Source: Tiliqua scincoides
Lineage: Eukaryota; Chordata; Lepidosauria; Squamata; Scincidae
Assembly (NCBI RefSeq): GCF_035046505.1
Contig: NC_089830.1
Location: 15,614,315 to 15,678,314 of the forward strand
Direction of reading: 5' to 3'
DNA length: 64,000 nucleotides
Positions 14,001-26,000 of this stretch are shown piece after piece. The translations under genes and the position numbers were made by a program. Below the pieces are notes generated by a model that saw only the letters and a list, made by a program, of their open reading frames with translations, was not told the DNA's origin and did not search any database. Each line of letters opens with the position of its first letter. Position 1 is the first letter of the stretch.

Positions 14001-17000
14001 CTCTCGGTAGGCACTGAGCACAATCCTAACCAGGTCTACTCAGAAGTAACTCCTGTTTTGTTCAATGGGGCTTACTCTCAGGAAAGTGTGGTTAGGATTG
14101 CAGCCACTGTCAATCAGAAGGCGAAGGAAGGAAGCATCTCATCCTCATCACTGAGGCTGCGATCCTATCCACACTTTCCTGGGAGTAAGCCCCTTTGGCT
14201 ATAATGACTTACTCCTGAGTAGACATGCATAGGATTGTGCTGAAAGGCTGCAGTCCTAGCCACACGTTCCTGGGAGTAAGCCCCTTTGGCTATAATGAGA
14301 CTCTATAATGAGTAGACATGCATAGGCTTGGGCTCTCAAGCTGCAGTAAGCTCTGTTGACTATAATGGGACTTACTTCTGAGTAGACGGGCATAGGGATT
14401 GTGCCCTTACTTCCCAAAAGCACAGGACTGCACCATGGGGTTGGTTTTCATCCTTGGGGTTTGGGAATGCAGTTTTGTGCCTGGGATCTTTTCACTGCAA
14501 TCCAATGTGTTGTTACACAATGATTGTATAATACACTATCAGACACATAGAGGCGATGCTCCCACAGCTGAAATTCCTCAGGTTCAAAAAAGGCAGGAAT
14601 GTGGCACCAAACATTACTTCATGAAGGGTACAATCCTATGCAGGTCTTCTCAGAAGTAAGTCCTGTTGTGTTCAATGGGTCTTACTCCCAGGAAAGTGGA
14701 AGTAGGATTGCAGCCTTAGGGCACAATCCTATGCATGTCTACTCAGAAGTAAGTCCTATTGTGCTCAGTGAGGCTCTCTTCTAGCACCTGTGCAGTCACA
14801 ATGCAGCCCTGAGGTAAGGGAACAAATGTTCCCTGCCCCCCACCACAGGATGCAGTGCATGCGCTATTGGTACAGCTGCACTGGCACTGGAAAATTGGAT
14901 AGGATTAGGTCCCAAGTCCTCTTAACGGTAACTTTCCAGCACCAAGTCCTGGAGGTCTCCTTGTGACAAGGGAATGTTTGTTCCCTTACCTCGGGACTGC
15001 AATGTGGCTGCATTGGCTCGGAAAGTTGGATAGCCCTTAGGCTGCAATCCTACTCACACCTGGGAAGCAAGCCCAATTGACTATAGAATGTGATTTACTC
15101 CTGTGTAGGCTTGCATAGGATTGGGCTGCTATTCCCAGGTAAGTGTGCTGAGGATGGTACAGTTAGCATTTGCTCCTTCTCTAGCAGAAAAGTTCCTTTA
15201 GGTTATTCTCTCCCCCCCATGGCAGGCTGACTAGAAATTGAAGATTTTTTGAACAAGTTTGCAAATTGGGTTTAGGTCTTATCACCTAATGAAGAAGAAC
15301 GGGAGAAGCACTGGGAAGAACTTGTGATCAGGGTGAACCTCAAAACCTGCAAGGCTTGTTACATGTGCTGTTAATTTTCATTTTTAGGCTGGGTTGTGGG
15401 TGCTTGGGCACCTACACAGCTGCAACACTTTCGAAGGACTGTGGTGGGGAGGTTCTGCCTCCCCACCCACTGCAGGCCCCTGCTTTGCACTCCCTAGTCA
15501 GTAGCAGCCCTCAGGCTTGTGGGAGAATTGCCACTAGAGTAGACCAAAGTGATGGGTATCTACTGTTGCCTGTCGGAAAGCAACCTAGAAGAACAGTCCC
15601 CTCATAGTACTTTTTTGCTCATTAGTGAAACTGTCCTTCAAGGCTGCCATTCTCTCTCAAACCCTGGAAGTCAACAACTCCCCTTGAACTTGTTGGGCTT
15701 CTGAGTAGACGTGCATTGGATTGCAGAGTTGGAAGTTGGAGGGGGAAGCTTTAGAGTTCACTGGAATTCTTTTTGGGGCTGGGTGGTAAAAGGAATAGAG
15801 CATCATTTCTCAACCAGTAGTACTCATACCACCAGTGGTACTTGAGGTAGTGCCCAGTGGTACTCATGGCGGGACCCCCCCCCCCAGACCTCCACTGCCT
15901 GGCAGTGAGACCAGCAATATGATGCAACAAACAGTGGTAGGAGGCTCAGTTCTGCTTTTCTTGTACTCAAAAAAGCCCTCCCATCTACCCTGGGAGCCCA
16001 ATCCTATGCATGTCTACTCAGAAGTAAGTTCCATTATAGTCTGAATTCACTTGAACTGGGGAAATCTACAAGGCCATTTAACCATATTGTATTAAAATTG
16101 AGACAGAATCTGGCCAAATAGAGGCCAGCTGCATTCGTTTTATTATCTTTGGAAAATCTCTCTAAAGAAAATAAATCAAGGAGAGATGAATCAGGATCGA
16201 AGTTTGCGGCAGTACTGAGCAACGGCTCTGAATTTCCAAGCCTGGCGTTGAAATCCCCTCCAATAAGCCAATGGCATGAAGGAAATTCCATGTCTAACTC
16301 CTTGACAGTTTTAGAGAAGGTGCTCCAATTCTGGGATAATAATTGGCTGTTCAAGCCAGGAGGAAGATAAACCTTTCCAATTATTAATTGGAGATGGTTA
16401 AGAATAAGCTTGACTGCATGACATAATTTGCTAGTTGTCTTGGTGACCACCAGTTCTGAATTGAGCTGGGAAGAGACAAAAATTGTCATCCCCGCTTGCA
16501 AACGCCCCTTGGAGCTTATTCTATAAGCTGGAATGTTGTAGGAATTAAAACCTTGAAGGTGTAAAGGAATTTGAGACCAGGTTTCCTGCAAAAGGATTAC
16601 GTGAAAATCACATAAATATCTCTGGAAAGTCTCATCGTTAACCTTGCTACGCCATCCCAAGAAAGAAGTTTTGAATATGTCCTTGATGTGAGATCATGTA
16701 TTGCAGATGTAAGTCAATCTCCCATCAGATTGACTTACATCTGCAATACCTATTCAAAAATCAAATAGCTGCTAATTGACCTGCAAAGAGCTCAGCTTCT
16801 GCAGTCTGCAAGGTAGCTGCTAACTCTTTTTTTCTGGGCATTATTGCTTGTAAATAAATAACTATTTTTTTCTAGATGGCCTTTCATTTAAAGTCTGTTA
16901 AAGCTAGGTGGGTCCCAATAGAGTGTTGTATTAAGAAGTGGGTCATGGTGCTGAAATGTTTGGGAATCTTCTGGATTTGATTTTGTTTATCATTGTTGTA

Positions 17001-20000
17001 CATTGGACTGTTTATGTTTTACGTTCGGTTGTATGTTCTGAACTTGTAAGCTGCTTTGGACATTTTCTTTCACTAAAAGACCAAGACCATTTTCCATGGA
17101 AAAGTGGAGTATAAATAGTTGAATAAACCAAGCAAGATTTGACGCTCAGAGATGTTGCATTGTTTCAGGTCTTTGGTGCATTCCTGACTCCTGAAGAACT
17201 CTTGGAAGCCGTGGCCTTCCTATCCGGAGCTGCCCAGAACTCCTTTGAGGTGTTTGATATATATTGCTTGCTCCGTCAACTCCTCAAGCAGTTTGGCGGC
17301 AAGGTAGTGAAGGTAAGGAACTGCAAAGATATTATTATTATAGAAATTTATACCCCACCTTTCCCATGCTGAAGCAATTACCCAAGAGGATTTACAAAGC
17401 TCCATAATAAAATACAAAGTATCATAACAGGTCAGAAGGAAAAACATCCAACAAAGCATTAAAAACATGTTAACAGTAAGCAGTGAAACTCAAAACGAAG
17501 AAACAAAGTAAGACCTGACACATATTATTGAGCCGTTGGGAGAACAAATAAATCCAGAGAGACAGTCTGGATAGCAAAGAAGGATCTTGGTTTTGAACTG
17601 GATCTCTTGGAGTTGTCAATCAATCCCATGCCATTGGGATCCTTGCGCCAGATCCTTAGCATGTTTTGAAGGATATATTTTTGAGCATATCATGCCAGTA
17701 CTAACCAAAGGACTTTGAAAGACCATATGTCAGGTGAGTGGCCTTAGAGGTGAAAATATAAACCCCCCTCCCCCCCTCAAGTTTAGCTTGGTGTTCCTGA
17801 ATTCTAAGTTCTGCAATAACCCCAAGTTTCAGCATGGAACAGATGTCAGGTACCAATCCTAATATATCTGTCATCTCCCAAAAGATACGTATGCAAGAGA
17901 GGCAAACCATAAGATGCTAAGGGTTTGTGTGAAATCCATGGCTGAAATCAGTGGTTCTCAGACTTTTTTAGAACTGGGATCTGCTTTTTAGAATGGCAAT
18001 CTGTCAGGGCTCATCAGAATTGATGTCATTGACCAGGAAGTAATGTCATGGCTGGAAGTGAGATCATCAGACAGGACAATTTAACACCCCTCACATGACA
18101 AAGTCAAATCAAATTAATTAAGGGTGCAATCCTAAGCCACTTTCCAGCAGTGACATAAGGGCAATGCAGCTGTGAGGTAAGGGAACAAACATTGCCTTAC
18201 TTTGAGGAGGCCTCAGTGATTGCCACCCAACTGCAGGATGCAGCACTTGACCTGTTGGCAAAGCTATGCCAGTGCTGGACAGTTGGTTAGGATTTGAGCC
18301 TAAGTATATTAAAATGTTACAATAAGTATAAGTTTAAAAAGTTATTTAAACTAAAGAAGAACCCTCCTAACTTTCCCAAGCAATTGATGATCTGTTTCAA
18401 AAAAATTCCCCAAATATCCCAAAGGCTGCAATTCTGTCTGCGCTTACCCAGGAGTAAGCCCTATTGACTATCAATGTGAAAAGCATTTACATAGTATCCT
18501 GTTGAAAGTACAGATCCATAACATTTCCCTGAATGTTTCCCTAAATGCAGTCACACACTCTTCTCTCATAGGGAAGAGAGAGATGGAGAGGGAGTTTGGC
18601 ATGAAGGAGAGAGGACTGCTCTTCTTGTTCCTCTTCTCACTCCATCTCCTTCTTTGTTTTCAAATCCAGGCATTGGGAGGAGAAAAAAGGTTTAGTAAAG
18701 GTTTTTTTAGCAATTGCCTTGGGCAGCAAATCGGTGGGCAGAAACCAACAAATGGAGTTGGGTTCCCCCCCCCCCACAGGGTGACCAGGTATCTTCTTTT
18801 TCCAGGACATATCCTCTTTTTAACCTCGTATCCTGGAAAAGAACTTTAATGTCCTCCTTTTCCCTGTGAGTGGGCCCCTGCAGGCAGCACAGAACTGTCT
18901 TGTAATTAATGTTATATATAATAAACTATAAGTAATATAGTTTTGAATTTAAGAAGTAATATTGTTTTATGATTGTGCCCTAAGTGTTTAAATTAACCAC
19001 ATGAAATCAATACATGAATGTTCATAGCTTTTATTGTGTCATGTCCTACATTTTTCTTGGAATTCCTACATTTGGGGGTGCCTGATCCTCTTTTTGCCGT
19101 TATGACATCTGGTCACCCTCCCCCGTCCACCAGTCTGCTACCTGAGGAATTCATCTCACCTGGCCTCATGGATGTTGCCCTGCCTAGGACGGCAACAGCC
19201 TCTGAGACATTTTGCTTCTGGGTACCTTAGCAGTGGCCCTTTGCTTTCCTGACAGGTTGAGACATTGCTGGAACACTTCTTTGAAAAGTGTAAAACGGAA
19301 AGGAGGGGTGAAAGCAACATGCCCTTCCTAGGTTTTGGCGTGCTTGCGAGTGAGAACGTGGTCCAAGTAGTGAACTTTCTCCTCCAGCATCCTTTCAGGT
19401 ATCTATTTATTTAAAGCATTTCTCCCTCTCTGTTAGTATTTATAAAAAACCACCCATAGCAGCTATAGGGGATTTCAGCTTGTACTGCCTTGGATGGCCC
19501 ATTGGGGATCTATGGGGCTCACAGTAGTGCCTAAGGGCCCAATCCTATCCAACTTTCCTATCCAACTTTCCTATCCAACTTTCCAGCACTGGTGTAGCCA
19601 CAATGCAGCCCCAAGGTAAGGGAACAAATGTTCCCATACCTTGAGGAGGCCTTTGTGACTGCCTCCCCACCACTGCATGCAGCGCATGCCCTGTTTGCAC
19701 GGCTGCACCAGTACTGGAAAGTTGGATAGGATTGGGCCCTAAGTATCATGTCTCTGCACCCAGGACAAACTTAAAGCAGGGTTCCCCACCACCCTCTCTG
19801 CCTGCCTACCAGAATGAAGAATACTCTGCTCTGGAGCATCTCTACGGGTGTCCGGTCACATCTAGTTCATGGTTTAGTTTCCTAATATTTCAAACTTGAT
19901 TTGTATTAGGAGCCAGGAATTGTAGCCTTGTATGCACATAGACCAGCGTTTCTCAATGTTCATCCCACACTGTACCACTTTGCATGATCCACCTATTGGA

Positions 20001-23000
20001 AGTACCAGCAGAAGTGATTGCCAGTTACTTCTGGGTTGAGAGGCCAGATGCCACATGACAAACACCAATCAGGAAGAGGCTCAGGGTGAACAGGAGGGCT
20101 TTTTAGAGTAGGTGAAAAGCCTGCTGCTCACGGAGCCAAGCCTCCTACTGAAGTTGGTCACATCAGTTCATTTGTCTTGCTGCCAGAAGCAGATGCCTGG
20201 GGGTCCCACAAGTACCATCAGACACAACCTCAAGTATCGCTGGTGGTACACATAGCATTGGTTGAGAAACACAGACATAGGGCGCAATCCTCACCTCTTA
20301 TGTCAGTACTTTCCAGCACTGGCATAGCGGTGCCAATGGAACATGTGCTGCAACCTGCAGTTGGGTGTCACTCATGGAGGCCTCCTCAAAGTAAGGGAAT
20401 GTTTGTTCCCTTACCTTGGAGCTACATGGCCCTTAGTGCTGGAAAGCACTGACATAAGGGGTTAGGATTGCACCCATAGGCTCATTATGTATGCGCATGC
20501 TTCTGTGCCTGGCTGAGATTTAGTGGCAGTTCTGTGGGCACTGGAGACCTGTACAGGCATTTTATTTTATTTTATTTTTATTGCTTAAACAGAACCCCCC
20601 AAAAATAGCATTACATGGATACATGCTTATGAGTTACATACTTAAAAAAAGGGGGTGCGGAATTTATATTTATACACACACACATATACAAAGTATCTGC
20701 ATATCAACACTTCATGCAGCTTAGGTTATTATAGCAAGTAATGGCCTCCAGATCCTCAAATATATACAGTGGCGTAGCTAGGTCACTTGACAACTGGGGC
20801 CCATAAATTTTTGTCTCCTCATGCAACATAATTATTTAATTATTAATTAATCATATTAATTCTTTCACATTTTTATACCACCCTTCCTCTAAGCAGCTCA
20901 GGATGGTGTGTGTGGTTCCTCCCTTTATTTTGTCCTCACAACAACCCTGTGAGGTAGGTGAGACTGAGAGATAGTAATAGTCATGACATGAAGTGAGTAG
21001 TAATAATGGCCAGAAAATTAATGCAGTGAATATTTCCCCACAAGCAATAGATGAAATTCTGCATCAAATGGTCTCATGATGGTATTATTCCTAACATGAT
21101 GGCATTATTCCTAAAAGCCACGCTTTCCAGAATTTTGGTCACTAGGGTGTCAAACCCCCCCCCCAGATGTCTCATTGGCCTGTTTTGAATTAAGGCAGTG
21201 GTTCTCTCATGTTTACACTGGGACCCACTTTTTAGAATGACAATGTCTGGGACCCACCGGAAGTGATGTCAGGAAAAATTCCTGGTCCTGATCAGTAAGT
21301 TGATGTAAAAATTGCCCTATCAGTCCAGCTACTCCATCAAAAAGATTCCCTATTGTCCCCAAAATGCCCAGCTCGCAATATTGAAATACCCACAAGGCCC
21401 AAATGCTCTGACTAAAAGCCCCTCTCTGACCCTTGTCCAAGAATGATACCAGCCAGCATCTAATATCCTTCTCAGAAAACAAGCTGGCTGCAGTATGGGC
21501 CCCAAGGATGAACAGAAAGCCATAAACAATGGCAAGAAACAAATCAGGATGAAAGGGTTAGGGTAAAAGGGATGTTGATAGAGCACCAGATCCTCTGCAA
21601 TGGATAGGTCTGTAAACAAAGTGTCTATGCGCGTCAAACTGCCCTTCTCAAATCAACATCCTGAACTGATAACAAATGCCAAATGTTGTTCTTTTGCCTG
21701 TTGGTCTGTTAATTTTCCCATGGATGTTCTCCTCTCTTTGTGTGCTCTTGTACCCCTCCCCTATCTAGAATACCCTATAAAACCTGCATCATTGTAGTTT
21801 TTTGGGATCCTCCACCTGTGTGTGTGGGGGTCCCGTTTGCAAACGAGTAAAGGTTTACTTTTGTCAGAAGTCCTCTGAATTCTCCTGTCTGTTGTTTGCC
21901 GCTCCAAAAATCCGAACTAACAGTGTGCCCATTTGGCATCACTATTAATCTGTAAAGTTGGATTCACTGTGCAGGCATAACTCATTGACTGCCATATGTT
22001 CTGCATCATGTATGGGAAAGCCCCTAGCTCAGTGATAGGGCACGCGCTTTGTACATAGAATGACTTGGGTTCAATCCCTGGCATCTGCTGGTAGGGCTGG
22101 AAAGTGGATTTGACCCCTCTCGGAAATGCTGAAGAACCATCGCCAGTAAGAATAGGCAATGCTAAGTGAGATGGTATCAGGCAGTTTTGCACTCTCTCTG
22201 GGATTCCAGTGTTCATGATTATTACAGTTCTTCTTGCTGAGTTACTGCTCCCTGGGGGTACATCTGACATGTAGGAATGCCAGAAGAAAGTAAGGAATCC
22301 TGGGGCTTGTAGTTTGCCAAAGAGCATGCTACATAGGGCGGCACCAAGGCTGACTCCAGGTTGGAGGGGGCCATCAGTAAGGTAGGCAGATGTTGCCACG
22401 CCTGGCCCAAGGGACCTAACTGTCTGTTTTTCAATTCACAGCGCTTGTCAGGAGCACTGGCCGGTGGTGTTTGCCTGTGCCGATACAACCCTGCTCCTTG
22501 AAGCCCTTCTGTATGAGATGCGGGGAAAGCCAGAAGAGCAGACAAGTGTGGTAAGAGCTGTGCTGCGGAACTGTGTCACGATTCCCTTCTCCCGGTAGCG
22601 TATGAGTATATCCTGCAGCTCCATGCAAGGAGAGAGAAGCCACGGGAGTTGGTACTGAGGGCAAAATCTACACACCAAAATTCACCCTGGAGAATATCAA
22701 CTTCTTCAATATCAATGAATGTTAATATCCACAACAATCCAGAATATGATTTCAGGGTTTGAACCACAAGTGTGAATGACTGTCCCTCGTGCATGATGTG
22801 CTCTCCTTTTGTCAGGAAGGAAAGAGAGAACTGATTTCTGTTGGAGGGACTGCTCTTGATGTGGTATACTCTAGCACAGGGATTTTCAACCAGTGTGCCA
22901 TGGCACATTGGTGTGCTGCCAGTGGTTCACAGGGGTGCTGCAGGTGTTTGGGAGAGGGTCATTTATCAGTAGGGCCGTTGGGGTGTGCAAGCCCCGCACC

Positions 23001-26000
23001 TGTAGTGCAATGTGCCTTGTTAATTGTCCAAAACTGATGGTACGCCTTGACAATTTGAGCACCTTGTCAGTGTACCGTGAAATGAAAAGGGTTGAAAATC
23101 TCTGCTGTTGCTGACATCTTTGCAATGTAGCTCTCCAACCAATGCTGGGTTGTTGGCAGAGACCAAACCCCAAAAGATGCATTTTGCAGGAAAGCCGAGA
23201 TCGGCAGCTTTGTATGAGACTTGAGTTCAAGAGTCAGACATCAGTTAATTTAAAAAACATGCATGTGAGTTTGAGAGAATCCCATAGCTAGTCTGTCTAG
23301 CTCCATGGCCTTTTGAGGGGAAGGGGGAGAGAGAGCAGGAAGGAAGTAAAGCCTGAGGATTGTCCTCTAGGTATGCTTTACCAGAAGATAGAAAAGATAG
23401 AGAGCACACCTTATCCCACTACCATTATCTGCCTAGCCTTATGACCTCCCCGCTGGTACAGCTACAAGAGTTCCACTTTGTTGCAAACTCCAATATGGGA
23501 GACCTGCCAAGAGACAATATGAAGTGCTCACTGCAGGTGAGAGATTTTTGAACTGTGGCTGAGTGAGAGACAAACCCATCTGACCCCATGGGGATGCCCT
23601 TTTCTTCAAGTCCTAGTGAAATGAGTGGAGACTGTGAAAGAAAAAGAGGCAGGATCCATTCCTATCACTGGGGATTGTGCAGGAAACCTTCTGCCCAGCT
23701 GAGTTCATGAACAGGAAGGTGTATTTTTCTCCCTCGGTCAGGATTGGGCCAACCCTGCTTCAGCTGGAGTTTGGGTTGGTGAGGAAGTGAGGGGAAGGGG
23801 GTGGAGGACGAGCCCAGTCCCCGGCAGGTACCAGGCAGATTGCAGTGGAGGACTCCCCCTGCCAATGAGAGAGATGAGCAGGTGCATACACACAGGATCT
23901 CACCCTCTGCTGCATGGCATTCTGGTCCGGGACAAAGAAGAAGCGGTAAAAGCACCGGGCATCTCTTTTTCCTTGTCTCCTAGCAACATGCCACCCAAGC
24001 CATGAGGAGCTTTCTCCGTGCTGCTGCCAACAAAAGAAGGGTGAGAGAGCAGTTTCCCAAGTTGCTTCTGACATTGCTGGGGCAAATCTCGGTCTCCTTG
24101 AAGGACGGCAACAATGTGAGGTAAGTTGTCTCTGCAAGAGATCTTTTGGGTTTTGGTGCTAGCTTTTGGATTGACCATGCCAGGTATTGAATCTGGAACA
24201 CGGTGCTTGCAAGGCATGGAGGATACAACTCAGCCATGGCCACTTGCCCAGCATGTGGCCCTTTTTTCCGCTTGGACCACAGTGGCCAAACTCACTACCG
24301 CCACACACAGGAAAAGCAGTTCCTGTTTGGACTACATCTTTCCATTCCACCCAGGCGCCATGTGTAATCCTCCATGATTGGGGGACGCTCTGGGCAGTCA
24401 CATCTGCTGCCTGGCGTCCCAGAAGGCCACGTGACAGGACATTCAGGCACATGTGACTGCCCAGAGCATCTCTGTCTCCTGATCGTGGAGGACCACATGC
24501 AGCGCTCAGGCTGAACGGTAAGGTCTGCTCACCGGGCGCACAGATTTGTTGAAATCCTGGATTTGGCACCCAGGCCGGGTTTCCCTTGGACATGTGCTCA
24601 TCTGGGAAATTGACCTTACAATCTCACACACTCAATATAAGAAGAAGATTACTCCTGAGCCAGCAACTTGTTCCATTTCTGACTTAAATGAAACTCTTGG
24701 ATTCTATAGAAGTGGGACCCTTAGTCACACTCCTGGTATATCTGTGGCAGTGACCCTCCTGGTCTTACTTCTTTTATCTTGCTTGCAGAGAGCCGCTGAA
24801 AACACTCCAGCTTCTCTGTAACATCATGAGATCTGTGCCAGAGGAAACCGAGTGCTGGGATCAGCTGAGCAGTCCTCAATGTTTTAATGAGGGATTGTCC
24901 AGCTTAGTAAGGTAGGAGGAAGACTGCTGGGTTTCTCAAGGAGTGTCAGATAGCTGAAGTTGTGGGATGTGAATGTGCATCATTTGTCTTCCACTGACAT
25001 CTTTCGTGCCTCTTTTCTTTTTTCTTTTCTTTTTTTTTGCATGGTCCTGTTACCTATTCCAGGACTCTCCTCTCCAGCTCACACTCCTTGGTCCCTGGCA
25101 TCATTGAGTTCCTTCTGGACATCTTTGGGGCTGAAGAGCATGCATGGCTCTATGAAACAGCAGTGATGCTCTACCAGAAGGTGAGGGGTACTGCAGTAGT
25201 TGAGAGGCTTCATTAGTGGCGATGCACCCTGCAGCCTTTCCCTGGATAGGATTACGCCAGTGGTTCCCAAACTGTGAGTTGTGGCTTCCCAGAGAGCCAT
25301 GGAAATCAGCTAGGGGAGCCACAGAATCCTTGTGAAAAACCTGCCTGCATAGGATTGTAGCCCCTAATGGAGAGCCACGGCCAATGGCAAAGTAGATCAA
25401 GAGAGCCACCAGTCGAAAAAGTTTGGGAACCACTGGATTAGGCCATGTAACTGCTATGGAAATCAATGGTCCTAAAGATTGGTTGGCATGTGGATGGCAA
25501 ATTATGGGCACCATTACAGGGCATCAAATGATCAGTTAGAGTCTACTTGTGTTTACAGAGGAGTGTGTGAATTTTATACCCTCTGGGCTGGTTTTGCCCT
25601 GAATCTCTGACCTCAAGGTCAGGGAGACAAGGCATGTGAATGACTTGGAATTCACTCTTTGAGTCTTTGCTTCAGCTTGCAGAAGAGACTGTGATAGATG
25701 TTTCTGGGTGTCTCCAGGCAACTCTATGCTCTAAACTTCTATCCATTTCCTGTTCAGTTCAACTGATGCAGTTCCTTCCAGCAAATCTTGGGAATTGTGA
25801 TGGCACTGCCAATGCAAGAGTTTTCTGGCTCCGCTCACAGAAATAAAGTTCCCAGGATGCTCTGAGGAGAGGAAATGGCTTTTCACCAAATTTAAACCAT
25901 TGATATAGCTGTGCCCTCTGCATCTGTACGTGGTGGATAAAGCCATGAACACTCATCTGCAAAGAGCTCAACAAGGTGAACCAAAGTGTTCACCCCAATT

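Larger units (their letters stand above)
10708..16749 (-). mobile_element. APE-type non-LTR retrotransposon (LINE), degenerate, with target duplication
   Basis: Read on the minus strand. An apurinic-type endonuclease begins near 16,660 ('FHVILLQETWSQ', 'WLIGGDFNARLG'); its 'MSDHFPF' end lies near 13,420. Reverse transcriptase follows at 12,762-11,399 ('FRPISLLAVGAKLDAKHLL', 'KAPGPDLVLSEIL', 'SFQYLGIHFH'), then a C-terminal part to about 10,918 and a 3' end with a TGAA-type tail at 10,708. The catalytic YADD reads stop-ADD (codon at 12,002-12,004), so it is dead. The insertion is bounded by 12-bp 'ctattcaaaaat' repeats (10,696-10,707 and 16,750-16,761). About 2.55 kb of later insertions (13,489-16,041) split the endonuclease. 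The clade is not settled; Vingi- or Ingi-like is one possibility. Confidence 0.85.
10584..16977. mobile_element. hAT-like element (family D1) split by a LINE
   Basis: The left part (10,584-10,707) begins 'cagtggtccccaaaatg'. The right part (16,750-16,977) continues with the 'ctgcaaagagctcagc' segment and ends 'atgtttgggaatcttctgg'. The 6-kb interruption is the LINE insertion flanked by 'ctattcaaaaat'. The internal segment of the right part is homologous to the 49-bp minisatellite unit at 1-472. Confidence 0.65.

Noticed and set aside
13513-14021. Proline- and arginine-rich long open frames
   Set aside because: GC-rich MITE; frames are open on both strands because stop codons are rare in GC-rich DNA, and there is no homology.
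18502-18849. Possible secreted small protein (MKVQIHN...)
   Set aside because: No splice context or homology; the frame crosses repeat-like sequence and a C-run.
22022-22095. Genuine tRNA gene
   Set aside because: A and B boxes are present, but the acceptor stem does not pair and the sequence runs into a SINE body.
23431-23536. Longer 100-base exon beginning at CCTTATGACC
   Set aside because: Its length breaks the reading phase with the following exon; the 75-base version beginning at 23,462 fits.
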